Source: Aquimarina litoralis (GTDB lineage: Bacteria > Bacteroidota > Bacteroidia > Flavobacteriales > Flavobacteriaceae). From it: 62,838 nucleotides of DNA. A program made the position numbers and the translations under genes. The stretch spans positions 64,278-127,115 of the forward strand of contig NZ_WEKL01000002.1 in NCBI RefSeq assembly GCF_019295435.1. Direction: 5' to 3'. Shown one piece after another: positions 9,562 to 17,589 of the stretch; position 1 is the stretch's first letter; the number at the start of each line of letters is the position of its first letter. Below the pieces are notes generated by a model, which had not been told where the DNA came from, ran no database searches, and saw only the letters and a list, made by a program, of their open reading frames with translations.

Positions 9562-10212
9562 TTACAATTCTAAGATAACATTCTTATGATTTAATGTCCA
9601 TTTAGTTAATGTGTTGGTTTCTTTCCCTAATTCTAATTTAGAAATAATATTACTACGATGTTTTTCTATAGTCCTTTTTGAAACGAATAAAGAATCCGCT
9701 ATTTCTATGGTAGAAATTTGTTGTGCTATGAGTTTTAGAATGGTAGTTTCAGAAGGTGTTAAAAACTGTAATTTTTTTAATTCTTCAGATGCGTTTTGAA
9801 GTGATGAGCTATCTATTGCCTTGCTAAAATAGCTGTTTCCTTGAAGTATCTCACGGATACATTTTTCAATTTCAAAAAAAGAATCTTCTTTCAACAAATA
9901 TCCATCTATTCCAAGTTTTTTGGCTTGTGTAATGTATTTTGTTTCCTTAAGGAAAGAAAGTATAATAAACTTAGTACTAACTTTTTTTTCAGAAGCAGTT
10001 TTAATAACTTCAAAACCATTAAGTAATGGCATGTCAATATCTAACAATGCTAAAGTCGGTTCTAAAGTAAGGATTTGTTCTAATGCTTGCATACCATTGG
10101 CAGCTTTTCCAGTAACCTGATAATTATGAATTGTTAATTCATCATATAACCCTTTTAACAGCATAGGGTGGTCATCCGCGATGACTATTGAAATGTCTTT
10201 TTTGGATATCAT
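9562..10212 (-). CDS. NarL/LuxR-family response regulator
   Basis: This 216-residue protein has an N-terminal receiver: acidic pocket D13-D14, phosphoacceptor D58 in LLDIDMP, switch residue S86, and K108 in GYLLKED. A C-terminal LuxR-type helix-turn-helix spans about residues 150-205 (FLTPSETTILKLIAQQ, SLFVSKRTIEKHRSNII). It should be phosphorylated by the histidine kinase encoded just upstream, with only 7 bp between the genes, and then act on DNA as a dimer. Targets are unknown. All key residues are present, so it looks functional. Confidence 0.92.
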   Translation of the reverse strand: MISKKDISIVIADDHPMLLKGLYDELTIHNYQVTGKAANGMQALEQILTLEPTLALLDIDMPLLNGFEVIKTASEKKVSTKFIILSFLKETKYITQAKKLGIDGYLLKEDSFFEIEKCIREILQGNSYFSKAIDSSSLQNASEELKKLQFLTPSETTILKLIAQQISTIEIADSLFVSKRTIEKHRSNIISKLELGKETNTLTKWTLNHKNVILEL

Positions 10213-10219
10213 GATTGTA

Positions 10220-12235
10220 CTATTTTGGAATGATAAGTTGTAGTGTAGTTCCTCTATTAGGTGTGCTTTCTATATCTAAGAAAGAATGTATGATTTTCGC
10301 TCTTTCTGTTAATGTTTTCATTCCAATACTAGTGGCTTGCTTTATTTTTTTTGAAAGCTCAAACCCTTTCCCATTATCTTTTACAATAGCCTTGATAGAA
10401 TGATCATTTTTTTCAATAACAACAGATACCGCTTTTGCATTAGCGTGTTTTACTACATTGTTTAGGGTTTCCTGAATAATCCTAAATAAATGTATGGAAG
10501 TTTCTTTATCTATGATCTCATCAATATTAGCGATATCATTTGTAAAGAAAATATTAGTGTGTGCATCTACTTCGTTAATCATAGATTCGATAGCTGCCGT
10601 GATTCCAAGTTTTTCAATATTGGCAGGATATAACCCTCTAGATATACTTCGTAATTCTTCTAAGGTATTTTTTGTTAGGCTTTCTATATCTGGGATTTCT
10701 AGTTGTTTCGTTTTTTTATTTAAGAGCATAAGTTTCTGTCCAACGCTATCATGTAGTTCTCTTGCTAATCGGGTTTTTTCTTCCTCTTGTCCTTTAATTA
10801 ATTCATGAGCGAATAACTCTTGAAGTGCTTGTCTTTTTTTCAAAAACTTATAAGAACGTATAAAGTATACAGCTAGAAATAATGATAATAAACCCAAACC
10901 GCCAAATAACATCCATTGTGTTTTTACTTTGTTTTTGGTATCAAGAAGTACTATCTCTGATTGCTGAGATTGAATTTTAGCATCTCGTTTTTTGGTTTCA
11001 TATAGAGTTTGATAGTAGGTTAATGATTTTATATTCTGAATTTTATAAATACTGTCTCTAATTCTGGAATACACTTTAAAATGTTCATAAGACTTTTCAG
11101 AATTTTCTATGTTATCATATGCTGTAGCTAACAAATTATGAGTATCCATGCTGTTCCCAAAATCATTTCTTGCATCTAATTTTAGCAAAGTTTTTCCATA
11201 ATCTATAACCCTATTATTGTTTCCTAAGACTAGGTGATAGTTAGCAAGTGCTTCCAAGTAATGAAAATTATCCAAACCTCCATCTTTAGGGCGGTAGGGA
11301 TGCTCTTGTATTAAATGTAATATTCTAGTAGCATCAGCCGTATTATTATTGAAAGAATATGCTTGTAGTAAAGATATTAAGATTCTCATTTGGTAACTTT
11401 TGTAATTACCTAATTCAGCATTTTTTAATGCCTTATTCAAATTTTGAATCCGACTTTTATAATCATTTGTTTTTCGATTATCTATTGCAATATTATAATA
11501 TGTAGATTGTAATATTCTGTAATCCTTTCTGGGCGTAGCAAGTTTAATTAACTCTTCACGTACTTGTTGAGCTTCTTTAAAAAAACCTATCCGACTATAT
11601 AAATTTGCTCTAGAATTAAAAGTGGTCAATAAATTGGTAGTATCCTTTAATTTTTCAAAAATAGTCTCCGCTTCTACCAAAATTAAACCAGCTTCGGCGA
11701 ATTGTCCACCATCAGCATATGCGTCAGAGGTATATATTTTAGACTTACCTAAGAGTATAGAATCTTTGGCTTCTAAAGCATACGCTCCAGCACTTTGATA
11801 GAAAGATATAGATTCCTTGGTTTTTCCAGAAAAAAAGTAGCCATCTGCTCCGTTTAGATATAGTTGCGCAAGAATGTCAGGACGATTTATTACAGGTCTT
11901 TTTTTTATAAAATCATCAAATACTCGAACGGCTTCATTGGGCTTTCCTGCACGATTTGCCAAATAAAATATTCTATCTGCAATATGGCTAGATGCAATAG
12001 TAACAGAATCTAATTGGAAAGCATAACTAATAGTTTGTTTAACAACAGAATCATAATTAAATTCTTTTTTGTACCGAATAGCCGTTGTTAGACTATCCAT
12101 CCATTTTAATTTTTCACTACGGTCTGATTGCTTAATTTTTTGGGTAAGGTTGTTGATTAATTCTTGAGTATCTGTTTCTTGACTATAAATGGAAATACAT
12201 AAAAGAAACGAGAAAATAGGTGTTAAGAGTTTCAT
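10220..12235 (-). CDS. TPR-containing sensor histidine kinase (HisKA_3/HATPase)
   Basis: This 671-residue protein has a signal peptide (residues 1-18), a long periplasmic region of tetratricopeptide-like helices, one transmembrane helix at about 440-462, then a HisKA_3 dimerisation domain with phospho-acceptor H495 in RLARELHDSVGQ. A HATPase domain follows, with N-box QETLNNVVKHA and G-box DNGKGFEL. This is the classic partner of NarL-type regulators, and the regulator gene follows immediately. TPR-sensing kinases of this type are common in Bacteroidota; the ligand is unknown. The start codon is well placed 15 bp after a TACATTTG -7 element. Confidence 0.92.
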   Translation of the reverse strand: MKLLTPIFSFLLCISIYSQETDTQELINNLTQKIKQSDRSEKLKWMDSLTTAIRYKKEFNYDSVVKQTISYAFQLDSVTIASSHIADRIFYLANRAGKPNEAVRVFDDFIKKRPVINRPDILAQLYLNGADGYFFSGKTKESISFYQSAGAYALEAKDSILLGKSKIYTSDAYADGGQFAEAGLILVEAETIFEKLKDTTNLLTTFNSRANLYSRIGFFKEAQQVREELIKLATPRKDYRILQSTYYNIAIDNRKTNDYKSRIQNLNKALKNAELGNYKSYQMRILISLLQAYSFNNNTADATRILHLIQEHPYRPKDGGLDNFHYLEALANYHLVLGNNNRVIDYGKTLLKLDARNDFGNSMDTHNLLATAYDNIENSEKSYEHFKVYSRIRDSIYKIQNIKSLTYYQTLYETKKRDAKIQSQQSEIVLLDTKNKVKTQWMLFGGLGLLSLFLAVYFIRSYKFLKKRQALQELFAHELIKGQEEEKTRLARELHDSVGQKLMLLNKKTKQLEIPDIESLTKNTLEELRSISRGLYPANIEKLGITAAIESMINEVDAHTNIFFTNDIANIDEIIDKETSIHLFRIIQETLNNVVKHANAKAVSVVIEKNDHSIKAIVKDNGKGFELSKKIKQATSIGMKTLTERAKIIHSFLDIESTPNRGTTLQLIIPK

Positions 12236-12249
12236 TTGTGCGGTTTTTA

Positions 12250-12257
12250 CAAATGTA
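12250..12257 (-). promoter_or_regulatory. -7 promoter element for the kinase-regulator pair
   Basis: On the minus strand the bases read TACATTTG, a full match to the Bacteroidota TAnnTTTG element, 15 bp upstream of the kinase ATG. No clear -33 TTG was identified. The leader would be very short. Confidence 0.5.
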
Positions 12258-12333
12258 CACCTAATAAAAGAGTAAGAAAATGCGTAAAACTACCTTAATT
12301 TAGTACAGAAATTGAAGGTATATTTAAAAACTA

Positions 12334-12765
12334 CTAAATAGAATCTACATGAGGAAATTGTTGGTCATATTCAGCTTTTAAACTGATCATTTTTTCAAAA
12401 AATTTTGCATTTTCTTTATGTGTGCGGTTATTTCTGAAATGAACAAATTTTCCTTGTGCATGAATGCTAATACCATTGGTTTTGTATAGGTAAAATTGAT
12501 AATAAGGAATAACCCAAGTATAATTTTGTAATCCTTTAGTAATAGCAATTAAAATTCCATAGGGACGTAATTCAATACTTCCATAATTAATATCAGAAAC
12601 AGAGTTTAGAATCTTTCTCAAATTTGGACTTACATCATCGATGATCATACGTTTTGATCCTATACCACCTAATTTTATTGACCTGAGAAGGGAAAATGGT
12701 TTTCCTACCAGATCATTAATCATTACTTTATTCTTTTTATTTCTATAGGTGGTTTCTAATAACAT
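12334..12765 (-). CDS. conserved hypothetical protein, 143 aa
   Basis: A soluble, basic protein with no signal peptide or membrane segment. A strand-rich core is visible (GSIELRPYGILIAITKG, TWVIPYYQFYLYKTNGISIHAQGKFVHF), followed by a charged helix (FFEKMISLKAEYDQQF). An AAGGA ribosome-binding site lies about 10 bp before the ATG. It lies 32 bp after a second small minus-strand gene and is probably co-transcribed with it. I recall this type as a conserved flavobacterial hypothetical, but no function is known to me. Confidence 0.65.
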   Translation of the reverse strand: MLLETTYRNKKNKVMINDLVGKPFSLLRSIKLGGIGSKRMIIDDVSPNLRKILNSVSDINYGSIELRPYGILIAITKGLQNYTWVIPYYQFYLYKTNGISIHAQGKFVHFRNNRTHKENAKFFEKMISLKAEYDQQFPHVDSI

Positions 12766-12797
12766 TTGTAATTATTCCTTATTTTTTTTATGAAAAT

Positions 12798-13019
12798 TTA
12801 GGCGGTAGGGACTCCTTTAAGACGTTTTTCAATCTTTTTCTTTTTAACAGTCAAAAGCTTCATAATATCCATGAGATTAGCATCTTTTGTCTTTTTATAG
12901 ATTTCATTGATTGATAGAATAAGTGTTTTAGCTTCTCTAGAAGCTTTAACTCTATCACTGGTAGTCATATTACTCATCTTCCTGCGTTCAAACTCCAACG
13001 CTTTTTCTATTAGTTCCAT
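12798..13019 (-). CDS. small helical hypothetical protein, 73 aa
   Basis: A highly charged, almost entirely helical protein without signal peptide (FERRKMSN near the N-terminus, LLTVKKKKIEKRLKG near the C-terminus). It is the promoter-proximal gene of a two-gene group with the 143-residue protein. The basic C-terminus could bind nucleic acid, but no motif is recognised. The upstream 217 bp to the divergent patatin gene holds promoters for both directions and nothing else visible. Confidence 0.6.
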   Translation of the reverse strand: MELIEKALEFERRKMSNMTTSDRVKASREAKTLILSINEIYKKTKDANLMDIMKLLTVKKKKIEKRLKGVPTA

Positions 13020-13236
13020 AATTTTCTTTTAAAGATAAAAAATGTTTAAATTATTTTATTAATTGTTAAACAAAATTAACGCTTGTTTATGTTGGAATTT
13101 ATGTTTGTTATAGGGTTTTAGATTATCATAATTTTAGAGTAGCGTAGGTAATACCCTTAAATTTTCATAAATAATAGGTAGTATTTCAAGAATGATTTAA
13201 ATTACAAGCTTAACCCAATTTTGTAAGTATAATAAG

Positions 13237-14019
13237 ATGAAAGTGCCGAGTAATATTGGTTTGGTTTTATCGGGAGGAGGTTTCAGAGGATTTGCTCATA
13301 TTGGAGCAATCAAAGCGATTGAGGAGTTTGGGATATTTCCTAATTTTATTTCAGGAACAAGTGCTGGAGCAATCGTGGGAGCCTTGTACTCCGCAGGGAA
13401 TTCTGTTTCTCAGATAAAAGATTTTTTTGATAATACACCTGTATTTAAGTTGAATCGATTTACCAGAAAAAAACCTGGTTTTTTAGATTCTGAGAAATAT
13501 TATGATGATTTGATCAATTACTTTAAAGATAATTCTTTTGAGAATTTAGAAAGAAAACTTTTTGTTAGCGCTACAGATTTGGTAGAAGGTAAGGTAACTG
13601 TTTTTAGTACTGGAGAGTTAATCAAACCTATCTTAGCATCAGCAGCTTTTCCTGGAGTTTTTTCTCCTGTTATGATTAATGATTGTTTATATTCAGATGG
13701 TGGTATTTTGGATAATTTCCCGATAGCACCAATCCTGAATAAGTGTGACATGATTATCGGTATTGATGTTTCTCCAATTAGAAAACCAAAGATTACAGAT
13801 TTTAAACATGCGCATAATGTAATGCAAAGAGCTTATTACCTAAGGGCAATGCCCAATTCTGAAACTAAGTTTGGTAAATGTGATATTATGATACAACCCA
13901 AGAAGATTAGTAATCATGGAGTGTTTAGCACCAGTAATTTAGATCAAGTTTTTGAAATTGGGTATCTGGAAGCGAAAAAACAAATAGAAACATATTTCGA
14001 AAATCAAAAATTATACTAA
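13237..14019 (+). CDS. patatin-like phospholipase
   Basis: This 260-residue protein matches the bacterial patatin/RssA-type family. The oxyanion-hole glycine motif is LSGGGFRGFAH (residues 11-21), the nucleophile elbow is GTSAG with Ser42, and the catalytic Asp154 sits in SDGGILDN. It should hydrolyse acyl chains of lipids through a Ser-Asp dyad. There is no signal peptide, so it is probably cytoplasmic or peripheral to the inner membrane. It ends 5 bp before the first Crp/Fnr regulator and is probably in the same transcript, which links lipid turnover to that regulator. Confidence 0.9.
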   Translation: MKVPSNIGLVLSGGGFRGFAHIGAIKAIEEFGIFPNFISGTSAGAIVGALYSAGNSVSQIKDFFDNTPVFKLNRFTRKKPGFLDSEKYYDDLINYFKDNSFENLERKLFVSATDLVEGKVTVFSTGELIKPILASAAFPGVFSPVMINDCLYSDGGILDNFPIAPILNKCDMIIGIDVSPIRKPKITDFKHAHNVMQRAYYLRAMPNSETKFGKCDIMIQPKKISNHGVFSTSNLDQVFEIGYLEAKKQIETYFENQKLY

Positions 14020-14024
14020 TTGAA

Positions 14025-14657
14025 GTGATTGAAGATCTAAAAAAAAATTATAACCATCTTTTTGAGAATGCTCTCTTAGAAGAGATACATGGTGTTTCTA
14101 TAGTAAAAGAAATTCCTGAAGGAATGGAACTTATAAGATCTGGTAGCTATATCAAAGCTATGCCGTTAATTATTCATGGAGCTATCAAAATATTAAGAGA
14201 GGATACAGAAGGAGATGAATTATTGCTGTATTTTTTAGAAAAAGGTGACACTTGTGCGATGACTTTATCCTGTTGCATTGGTCACCATAAAAGTGAGGTC
14301 AAAGCTATTGCTGAGATGGATTCTAAATTGATTATGATACCAGTAGAAAAAATGGAAGAATGGACAACTAAATATAAATCCTGGCGAAATTTTGTTTTTG
14401 AAAGTTATCATAAAAGATTAATGGAAGCTATAGAAACCATTGATAGTATTGCATTTCTTAAGATGGATGATCGTTTACTGAAATATTTGAATGACAAAAC
14501 TAAAATTAGTGGTCTAAAAATTATCAATACTACACACCAACAAATAGCATATGATCTTCATTCTTCTAGAGTAGTAATATCTAGATTGTTAAAGAAAATG
14601 GAGAATAAAGGTCTCATAAAATTAAATCGAAATAGCATTGAAATTGTGAATATCTAA
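14025..14657 (+). CDS. Crp/Fnr-family transcriptional regulator A
   Basis: This 210-residue protein has an N-terminal cyclic-nucleotide-type beta-roll (residues about 20-110) and a C-terminal winged helix with NTTHQQIAYDLHSSRVVISRLLKK. A GTG start is used, 5 bp after the patatin stop. Cys77, Cys83 and Cys84 (CAMTLSCC) lie at the roll-to-helix junction; the paralogue at 15188 keeps only the first. The recognition helix reads SRVVISR, lacking the Glu of the usual R-E-x3-R pattern. It may sense redox or sulfane sulfur through the cysteines, which is inference. It is a candidate for binding the TGTAAC-N4-GTTACA boxes found nearby. Confidence 0.88.
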   Translation: MIEDLKKNYNHLFENALLEEIHGVSIVKEIPEGMELIRSGSYIKAMPLIIHGAIKILREDTEGDELLLYFLEKGDTCAMTLSCCIGHHKSEVKAIAEMDSKLIMIPVEKMEEWTTKYKSWRNFVFESYHKRLMEAIETIDSIAFLKMDDRLLKYLNDKTKISGLKIINTTHQQIAYDLHSSRVVISRLLKKMENKGLIKLNRNSIEIVNI

Positions 14658-14662
14658 AACCG

Positions 14663-14678
14663 TGTAACTTTTGTTACT
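14663..14678. promoter_or_regulatory. Crp/Fnr-type box upstream of the rhodanese gene
   Basis: TGTAACTTTTGTTACT is an interrupted palindrome, 15 of 16 positions matching TGTAAC-N4-GTTACA. It lies just after regulator A and 39 bp or more before the rhodanese start. The -7 position implied by the other copies holds TATCATGG at 14700-14707, a weak match. Confidence 0.6.
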
Positions 14679-14716
14679 GAATAAAAGGTAGTAGATTGTT
14701 ATCATGGCAAAAACAA

Positions 14717-15151
14717 ATGATCCGTATGAATAGCTTTAAAATAAAAGTGTTTTGTATAATAGTATTGCTATATGCTTCAGTCTCTTGTGCGCAACATAAT
14801 TCAAATCCTAACCAAGATGTAATAACTGCGTCGAACTTTGAAAAAATTGAAGTTATAGATGTATCCGTTATCAAAAGAGAAGTGCTAGGTAAAGATGTTC
14901 AATTTATCGATATTCGAACTCCAAAAGAATATCAAGAAGGTTTTATCGATGATGCTGTAAATATTAGTTACGCAAATAAAGAAACGTTTACATCAAAGTT
15001 TGAAAAACTGAATAAACAAAGACCGATATATATCTATTGCTATTCAGGTTGGAGAAGTCACCGTGCAGCTAAGTTATTGGTTTCATTAGGATTTAATAAA
15101 GTGTACGATTTCAAAGGAGGATACAAGGCATGGACTGAAAGTACAAAATGA
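14717..15151 (+). CDS. secreted rhodanese-domain lipoprotein
   Basis: About 144 residues. The N-terminus is a lipoprotein signal ending in the lipobox ASVSC, so the protein is periplasmic or outer-membrane anchored. The single rhodanese domain carries IDIRTPKEYQEGFIDDAVNI, the active-site loop YCYSGWRSH with catalytic Cys, and a closing KGGYKAW. It would transfer sulfane sulfur (thiosulfate or persulfide chemistry) in the periplasm. I chose the first ATG; a second ATG at 14726 is equally possible, and a TTG at 14696 would add seven unlikely residues. It sits between two Crp/Fnr genes and behind a candidate Crp/Fnr box. Confidence 0.88.
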   Translation: MIRMNSFKIKVFCIIVLLYASVSCAQHNSNPNQDVITASNFEKIEVIDVSVIKREVLGKDVQFIDIRTPKEYQEGFIDDAVNISYANKETFTSKFEKLNKQRPIYIYCYSGWRSHRAAKLLVSLGFNKVYDFKGGYKAWTESTK

Positions 15152-15187
15152 TCATCTTGACTTGTAAATAAAGTAATTCTTACCTTA

Positions 15188-15847
15188 GTGAAAAACAATA
15201 GATTGATTTCAGAAGCAATAGATAGTTATTTTCCTAGATTGGCAACAATGCCAGCACTAAAAGCGGATCTTGTTAAAATCAGTCAAATTCATCGATTCGA
15301 AGCAGGAACAGTCATATTAAGACAAGGAGCTTATATTAAAGTAATACCTTTATTGATCTCTGGTTTGGCTAAAGTGTTTAAAGAAGAACCAGAAGAAGGC
15401 AATGAAGTGTTGCTTTACTATATCAAGCCAGGAGAAAGCTGTGTCATGTCTGTTACTACTTTGATTAGAAATCAAACTAGCCAAGTAAAAGCAGTCATTG
15501 AAGAAGATTCTGAAGTAGTGATTATCCCAGCAGAACAGGCATTAGCTATTGCTAAGAAATATCCAAAATGGAATGAATTTATATATGATCTGTTTAATTT
15601 AAAATTCGAAGAATTATTACATGTCATTGAAATATTAACTTTTTCCAAAAAGGATAAGCGATTGTTAGAATACCTGAGAACTGAAGCCAAACTAAAGGAG
15701 CGTAAGGTACTAAATACTACGCACCAACAAATTGCTTATGATCTAGGATCTTCAAGAGAGGTAATCTCTAGATTGCTTAAAAAATTAGAGCAAGAAGGCT
15801 ATATTCATTTAAGACAAGGCGCCATAGAAATCACTGATAAAATCTAA
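15188..15847 (+). CDS. Crp/Fnr-family transcriptional regulator B
   Basis: This 219-residue paralogue of regulator A has the same two-domain architecture (effector beta-roll, then winged helix with NTTHQQIAYDLGSSREVISRL). It starts at GTG and keeps the Arg-Glu-x3-Arg pattern of the recognition helix (SREVISR), as in Crp, which regulator A has lost. Only Cys85 of the cysteine cluster is present. Its stop codon overlaps the stop of the convergent methyltransferase. The paired, diverged regulators suggest two signals converging on one set of boxes; which protein binds them is unknown. Confidence 0.88.
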   Translation: MKNNRLISEAIDSYFPRLATMPALKADLVKISQIHRFEAGTVILRQGAYIKVIPLLISGLAKVFKEEPEEGNEVLLYYIKPGESCVMSVTTLIRNQTSQVKAVIEEDSEVVIIPAEQALAIAKKYPKWNEFIYDLFNLKFEELLHVIEILTFSKKDKRLLEYLRTEAKLKERKVLNTTHQQIAYDLGSSREVISRLLKKLEQEGYIHLRQGAIEITDKI

Positions 15848-16452
15848 CTAGCAGGATTTTTTTGTAATACAAGAGTAGTCATAGACCGTAAATCATGAAC
15901 ATTAGTTGATTTTAAAGGTTCTAAGAAAGATAAAGAATGTTTTATCATAAGTTCTGATAAAAGATCTCTGGTTAGTAAAAACCGATGAGATTCATCTCCC
16001 AAAGTATATACTCCATCATGGATAGAATTTATTTTATCTTCTATTCCAATATTTGAAGTCATACGAATAAAAATTGTTCCAAAAGGTTTAAGTACTCTGA
16101 TAAGTTCGGAAAACATGGCTTTAAAATGTGATGTATTTGAAGCAAAATGTAAAACAGCGCTACAGATAATGTGATCAAAGTAGTTAGCATCAAATTTTAA
16201 TGTATCCAAAGAACAAACGTTCATTTTGTTACCCCATTTTGGATATAGGTCTTTCACGTATTCAATGGACTCCGTTTCTTTATCTACACCATATAGATCA
16301 AACCCATTATTGTAAAACCAGTGTAAGTTCCTACCACTTCCACATCCTGCATCCAAAATCTTGTCTGTTTCAGTATATCGCTCTTTTAGTATTTGATCCA
16401 ATAGATAAATATCAATATTTCCTAGTAGGGTTTGTAATTTTTGAACAGCCAT
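15844..16452 (-). CDS. SAM-dependent methyltransferase
   Basis: About 202 residues, a class I methyltransferase of the Methyltransf_11 type: motif I ILDAGCGSGRNLHWF, acidic loop YGVDKE, and post-motif FDHIICSAVLHF. There is no signal peptide. I place the start at the ATG at 16452 (MAVQKLQ) rather than the upstream ATG at 16476, because the latter lies inside the Crp/Fnr box at 16469-16484. Similar enzymes occur near sulfur or tellurite resistance genes (TehB-like), but the substrate is not shown. It is divergent from the small membrane-protein genes and shares their control region. Confidence 0.85.
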   Translation of the reverse strand: MAVQKLQTLLGNIDIYLLDQILKERYTETDKILDAGCGSGRNLHWFYNNGFDLYGVDKETESIEYVKDLYPKWGNKMNVCSLDTLKFDANYFDHIICSAVLHFASNTSHFKAMFSELIRVLKPFGTIFIRMTSNIGIEDKINSIHDGVYTLGDESHRFLLTRDLLSELMIKHSLSFLEPLKSTNVHDLRSMTTLVLQKNPAS

Positions 16453-16468
16453 TATAAATGATTTGAGT

Positions 16469-16513
16469 TGTAACAATTGTTACAGCTTTTATGTTTTCTC
16501 TTCAATAAGTTTG
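16469..16513 (+). promoter_or_regulatory. perfect Crp/Fnr-type box with correctly spaced -7 element
   Basis: TGTAACAATTGTTACA (16469-16484) is a perfect palindrome. TAAGTTTG, a full TAnnTTTG -7 element, lies at 16506-16513. The box centre is 33.5 bp before the TTTG, which puts it near -41 from the likely start of transcription, the class II activator position. The promoter points at the 33-residue membrane protein and the DUF2892 gene. For the divergent methyltransferase the box is only 17 bp before the ATG. Confidence 0.7.
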
Positions 16514-16565
16514 TAATGTAAATATGAATAAAAAAATAGAAAACATAACTATAACAAGAAAATAG

Positions 16566-16667
16566 ATGAAGTTATCTAAAGGAGGAAAGCTTTTACTGGT
16601 TTGCGTTATATGTATAAGCATTATTACAGTGGTGGTACTTCTGATGGATTTTTTTAACCTTAATTAA
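16566..16667 (+). CDS. predicted 33-aa single-span membrane protein
   Basis: ATG to TAA, 34 codons. The N-terminus is basic (MKLSKGGK), then about 19 hydrophobic residues (LLLVCVICISIITVVVLL) form one membrane helix, ending MDFFNLN. It follows the Crp/Fnr-box promoter at 16469-16513 and ends 11 bp before the DUF2892 gene, as expected for a short operon. The ribosome-binding site is weak, which is common in this phylum. No homologue is known to me; a role as a small partner of a membrane complex is only a suggestion. Confidence 0.5.
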   Translation: MKLSKGGKLLLVCVICISIITVVVLLMDFFNLN

Positions 16668-16678
16668 AATACAATACT

Positions 16679-16885
16679 ATGAAAAAGAATATGGGAAACA
16701 CAGATCGAATCATAAGATTCGTTGTAGCAATAGCGATAGCAATGCTATATTATTCTGGGATTATTCAAGGTACATTAGCGTATGTTTTACTTGCGTTAGG
16801 AGGTATATTTGTGATCACCAGTTTTGTGAGTTTTTGCCCTTTATATTCGCTAGTGGGACTAAACACTTGTAAAATCAAGAACTAA
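16679..16885 (+). CDS. DUF2892 (YgaP-type transmembrane) protein
   Basis: This 68-residue protein has the opening NTDRIIRFVVAIAIA and two membrane helices, closing with SFCPLYSLVGLNTCKIK, all features of the DUF2892 family. In YgaP this domain is fused to rhodanese; here it is free-standing but lies in an island with rhodanese and YeeE genes. The two cysteines in the closing segment could carry sulfur or metal. It is probably co-transcribed with the 33-residue protein from the Crp/Fnr-box promoter. Confidence 0.85.
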   Translation: MKKNMGNTDRIIRFVVAIAIAMLYYSGIIQGTLAYVLLALGGIFVITSFVSFCPLYSLVGLNTCKIKN

Positions 16886-17047
16886 GCTTAACGTTCTGAT
16901 TATTTACTGGAGATCTGACTTTTTCAAGAAAGTTGGATCTTCTTTTAATTGTAAACTATATATCTTAATTGCATTATAGTTATTGGCTTTTTACATGAAA
17001 AAATATGGTAAATTAGAGATTGATTAAAAAATAGGAAACTTTCGGCC

Positions 17048-17521
17048 ATGAAATTGAGTAACAAAGATTTTATATATGTTTTTATTCAGTTTGGTTTATT
17101 TATAGGGTATCTATGGAATCCAAAGTTTATTGCTTTTAAGCTGCCTTCTATTGTAATTGATTTGGGATTATGGCTTTTTATTGTCGGGATATGTACACTC
17201 TTATTAGCCTTGATTCAACTTCGGGAAAATTTATCTCCTTTTCCCACTCCCAAAAAAGACGCAAAACTTATAAAAACAGGACTCTATAAATTTATTAGAC
17301 ATCCAATTTATACAGGAATATTATTAATTGCTTTTGGTTATGCTTTTTATACACACTCTATTTTTAAATTTTTTATAACTATTGGTTTGTATATACTCTT
17401 TTATTTTAAGTCAAAATATGAAGAAAAAAGGTTGATCAATTTTTTTTCAGAGTATATTGATTACCAAAATACTACAGGTAGATTTTCACCTAATTTTTAT
17501 AAGCTCTTTTCCAAAAAATAA
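17048..17521 (+). CDS. phospholipid/isoprenylcysteine methyltransferase-family membrane protein
   Basis: This 157-residue protein has four membrane helices and the PEMT/ICMT signature GLYKFIRHPIYTG (about residues 76-88), followed by the conserved acidic segment KYEEKRLINFF. Family members methylate lipids or small thiol/isoprenoid substrates with S-adenosylmethionine inside the membrane; members also occur with sulfur and heavy-metal genes. The actual substrate is not evident. It lies 162 bp after DUF2892 and just before the YeeE box, so it may be transcribed separately. Confidence 0.82.
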   Translation: MKLSNKDFIYVFIQFGLFIGYLWNPKFIAFKLPSIVIDLGLWLFIVGICTLLLALIQLRENLSPFPTPKKDAKLIKTGLYKFIRHPIYTGILLIAFGYAFYTHSIFKFFITIGLYILFYFKSKYEEKRLINFFSEYIDYQNTTGRFSPNFYKLFSKK

Positions 17522-17526
17522 TCTAT

Positions 17527-17571
17527 TGTAACATTAGTTACTGACTTTTCTTCTTTAAAGTAGGTTGTTTG
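17527..17571 (+). promoter_or_regulatory. Crp/Fnr-type box and -7 position before the YeeE genes
   Basis: TGTAACATTAGTTACT (17527-17542) matches the box seen at 16469. The bases GTTGTTTG at 17564-17571 place TTTG exactly 33.5 bp from the box centre, the same distance as in the 16469 promoter, although the TA part of the -7 element is lost. Such a weak promoter would depend on activator. Confidence 0.6.
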
Positions 17572-17589
17572 TAAGAAAATAAAAATAAT

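Noticed and set aside
10494..10808. A 104-codon plus-strand frame opposite the histidine kinase
   Set aside because: It is antisense to the conserved kinase domains and has no start signals; a shadow frame.
15163..15178. TGTAAATAAAGTAATT as a fifth Crp/Fnr box before regulator B
   Set aside because: Only half of the palindrome fits, and a -7 element at the usual distance would fall inside the gene.
16453..16476. Longer start for the methyltransferase at 16476
   Set aside because: It would put the start codon inside the Crp/Fnr box and add eight residues without family support.
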